Both the position numbers and the translations under genes were made by a program. Shown one piece after another: positions 5,385 to 5,881 of a DNA stretch of 5,881 nt. The first letter of the stretch is position 1. Each line of letters begins with the position of its first letter. Source of the DNA: Bacillota bacterium (GTDB lineage: Bacteria > Bacillota > Clostridia > Clostridiales > Clostridiaceae); NCBI GenBank assembly GCA_030706065.1, contig JAUZPH010000250.1:1-5881 (forward strand), written 5' to 3'. The notes beneath the pieces are model-generated. The model saw only the letters and a list, made by a program, of their open reading frames with translations, was not told the DNA's origin and searched no databases.

Positions 5385-5881
5385 ATGACTAAAGATAAGT
5401 ATCATCACGGTACCTTGAAACAGGATATGATCCACAAAGGCCTGGAACTTTTAAACCAGCAGGGCTTTGAGGCTTTCTCGTTGAGGAAGGTTGCAGCTAT
5501 GTGCGGTGTAAGCCATACTGCACCCTATAAGCATTTTAAAGATAAGAATGAACTTATTCAGGCCATTGTCCTTGAAGTAACGGAAGCCTTTGCAAATTCC
5601 CTGCGGGAGCCCACCGTAAAATACCCCGATAATCCCAGGCTACAAATTATTGAGATGGGCAAGGCTTATGTTAGGTTTATGGTTGAAAATCCTGAATACA
5701 TGCAATTTCTATTCCTGGCCGATAACCCCGACCCTGTCAGAATATGCAGCAGTTACCTGCCTGACAGCAAGGATGCCTCTTTTGAAATCTTCAGGAAAAG
5801 TGCCGAATATTACCTGGACTCCATTCATCAGGCCAGAGAATTATATTATGTGGATACACTTGTAATGTGGAGTCTGGTACA
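5385..5881 (+). CDS. TetR/AcrR-family transcriptional regulator (3' end outside the window)
   Basis: 165 codons are present and the frame is still open at the window edge. The N-terminus is a TetR DNA-binding domain: KQDMIHKGLELLNQQGFEAF (helix 1), then a helix-turn-helix at about 31-57 with FSLRKVAAMCGVSHTAPYKHF and KDKNEL. From about residue 80 the ligand/dimer domain follows, with YVRFMVENPEYMQFLF, typical of the group with a WHG-type C-terminal domain. The last residues, MWSLV plus CA, would continue into the W..VHG motif if the next base gives histidine, so probably a few tens of residues are missing. The ATG follows GAGGAG at 5373-5378 with a 6-base gap. It is divergent to the flavoprotein operon and shares the two-operator intergenic region with it. 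It is therefore most likely a local repressor of itself and those genes. The ligand is unknown; a redox-active or electrophilic compound would fit the neighbours. Confidence 0.93.
   Translation, partial: MTKDKYHHGTLKQDMIHKGLELLNQQGFEAFSLRKVAAMCGVSHTAPYKHFKDKNELIQAIVLEVTEAFANSLREPTVKYPDNPRLQIIEMGKAYVRFMVENPEYMQFLFLADNPDPVRICSSYLPDSKDASFEIFRKSAEYYLDSIHQARELYYVDTLVMWSLV

Overview
The window looks like chromosomal DNA from a low-GC, anaerobic, probably spore-forming Firmicute of the class Clostridia. The reasons are the moderately AT-rich base composition, strong AGGAGG-type ribosome binding sites, clostridial-style polysaccharide deacetylases, a DUF362 protein with a ferredoxin tail, and a cysteine-rich flavoprotein pair. 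No rRNA, tRNA, CRISPR array, intact insertion sequence or phage gene was seen.

Layout from left to right: (1) a possible tail of an upstream gene and a leader (1-151); (2) a single-gene unit encoding a DUF362 protein with two C-terminal [4Fe-4S] motifs (152-1303, +), closed by a hairpin terminator that also serves the next gene; (3) two divergently oriented, paralogous membrane-anchored polysaccharide deacetylases of carbohydrate esterase family 4 (1428-2327, - and 3029-3901, +); (4) between them, a decayed 65-residue piece of an ABC-transporter ATPase and a long non-coding stretch with hairpins just upstream of the second deacetylase; (5) a two-gene flavoprotein operon on the - strand (5260 down to 4044), whose genes overlap as TAATG; (6) a divergent TetR/AcrR-type regulator (5385 to the window end, +), cut off just where a C-terminal W..VHG-like motif would be completed.

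The most interesting part is the 124-base gap between the flavoprotein operon and the regulator gene. It carries two perfect 17-base inverted copies of one sequence. Each copy is itself a near-palindrome with the size and symmetry of a TetR-dimer operator, and their centres are 42 bases apart, about four helical turns. The -35 hexamers lie inside the operators. The symmetry also creates two mirror-image promoters that share one -10 region. The simplest reading is an autoregulated switch: the TetR protein represses its own gene and the flavoprotein operon until a ligand, perhaps a redox-active or electrophilic compound, releases it. The ligand and the enzymes' substrates are inferred, not visible.

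The two deacetylases probably modify peptidoglycan or another N-acetylated surface glycan outside the membrane. The DUF362-ferredoxin protein and the flavoproteins are cytoplasmic redox candidates with no proven functional link to the deacetylases.
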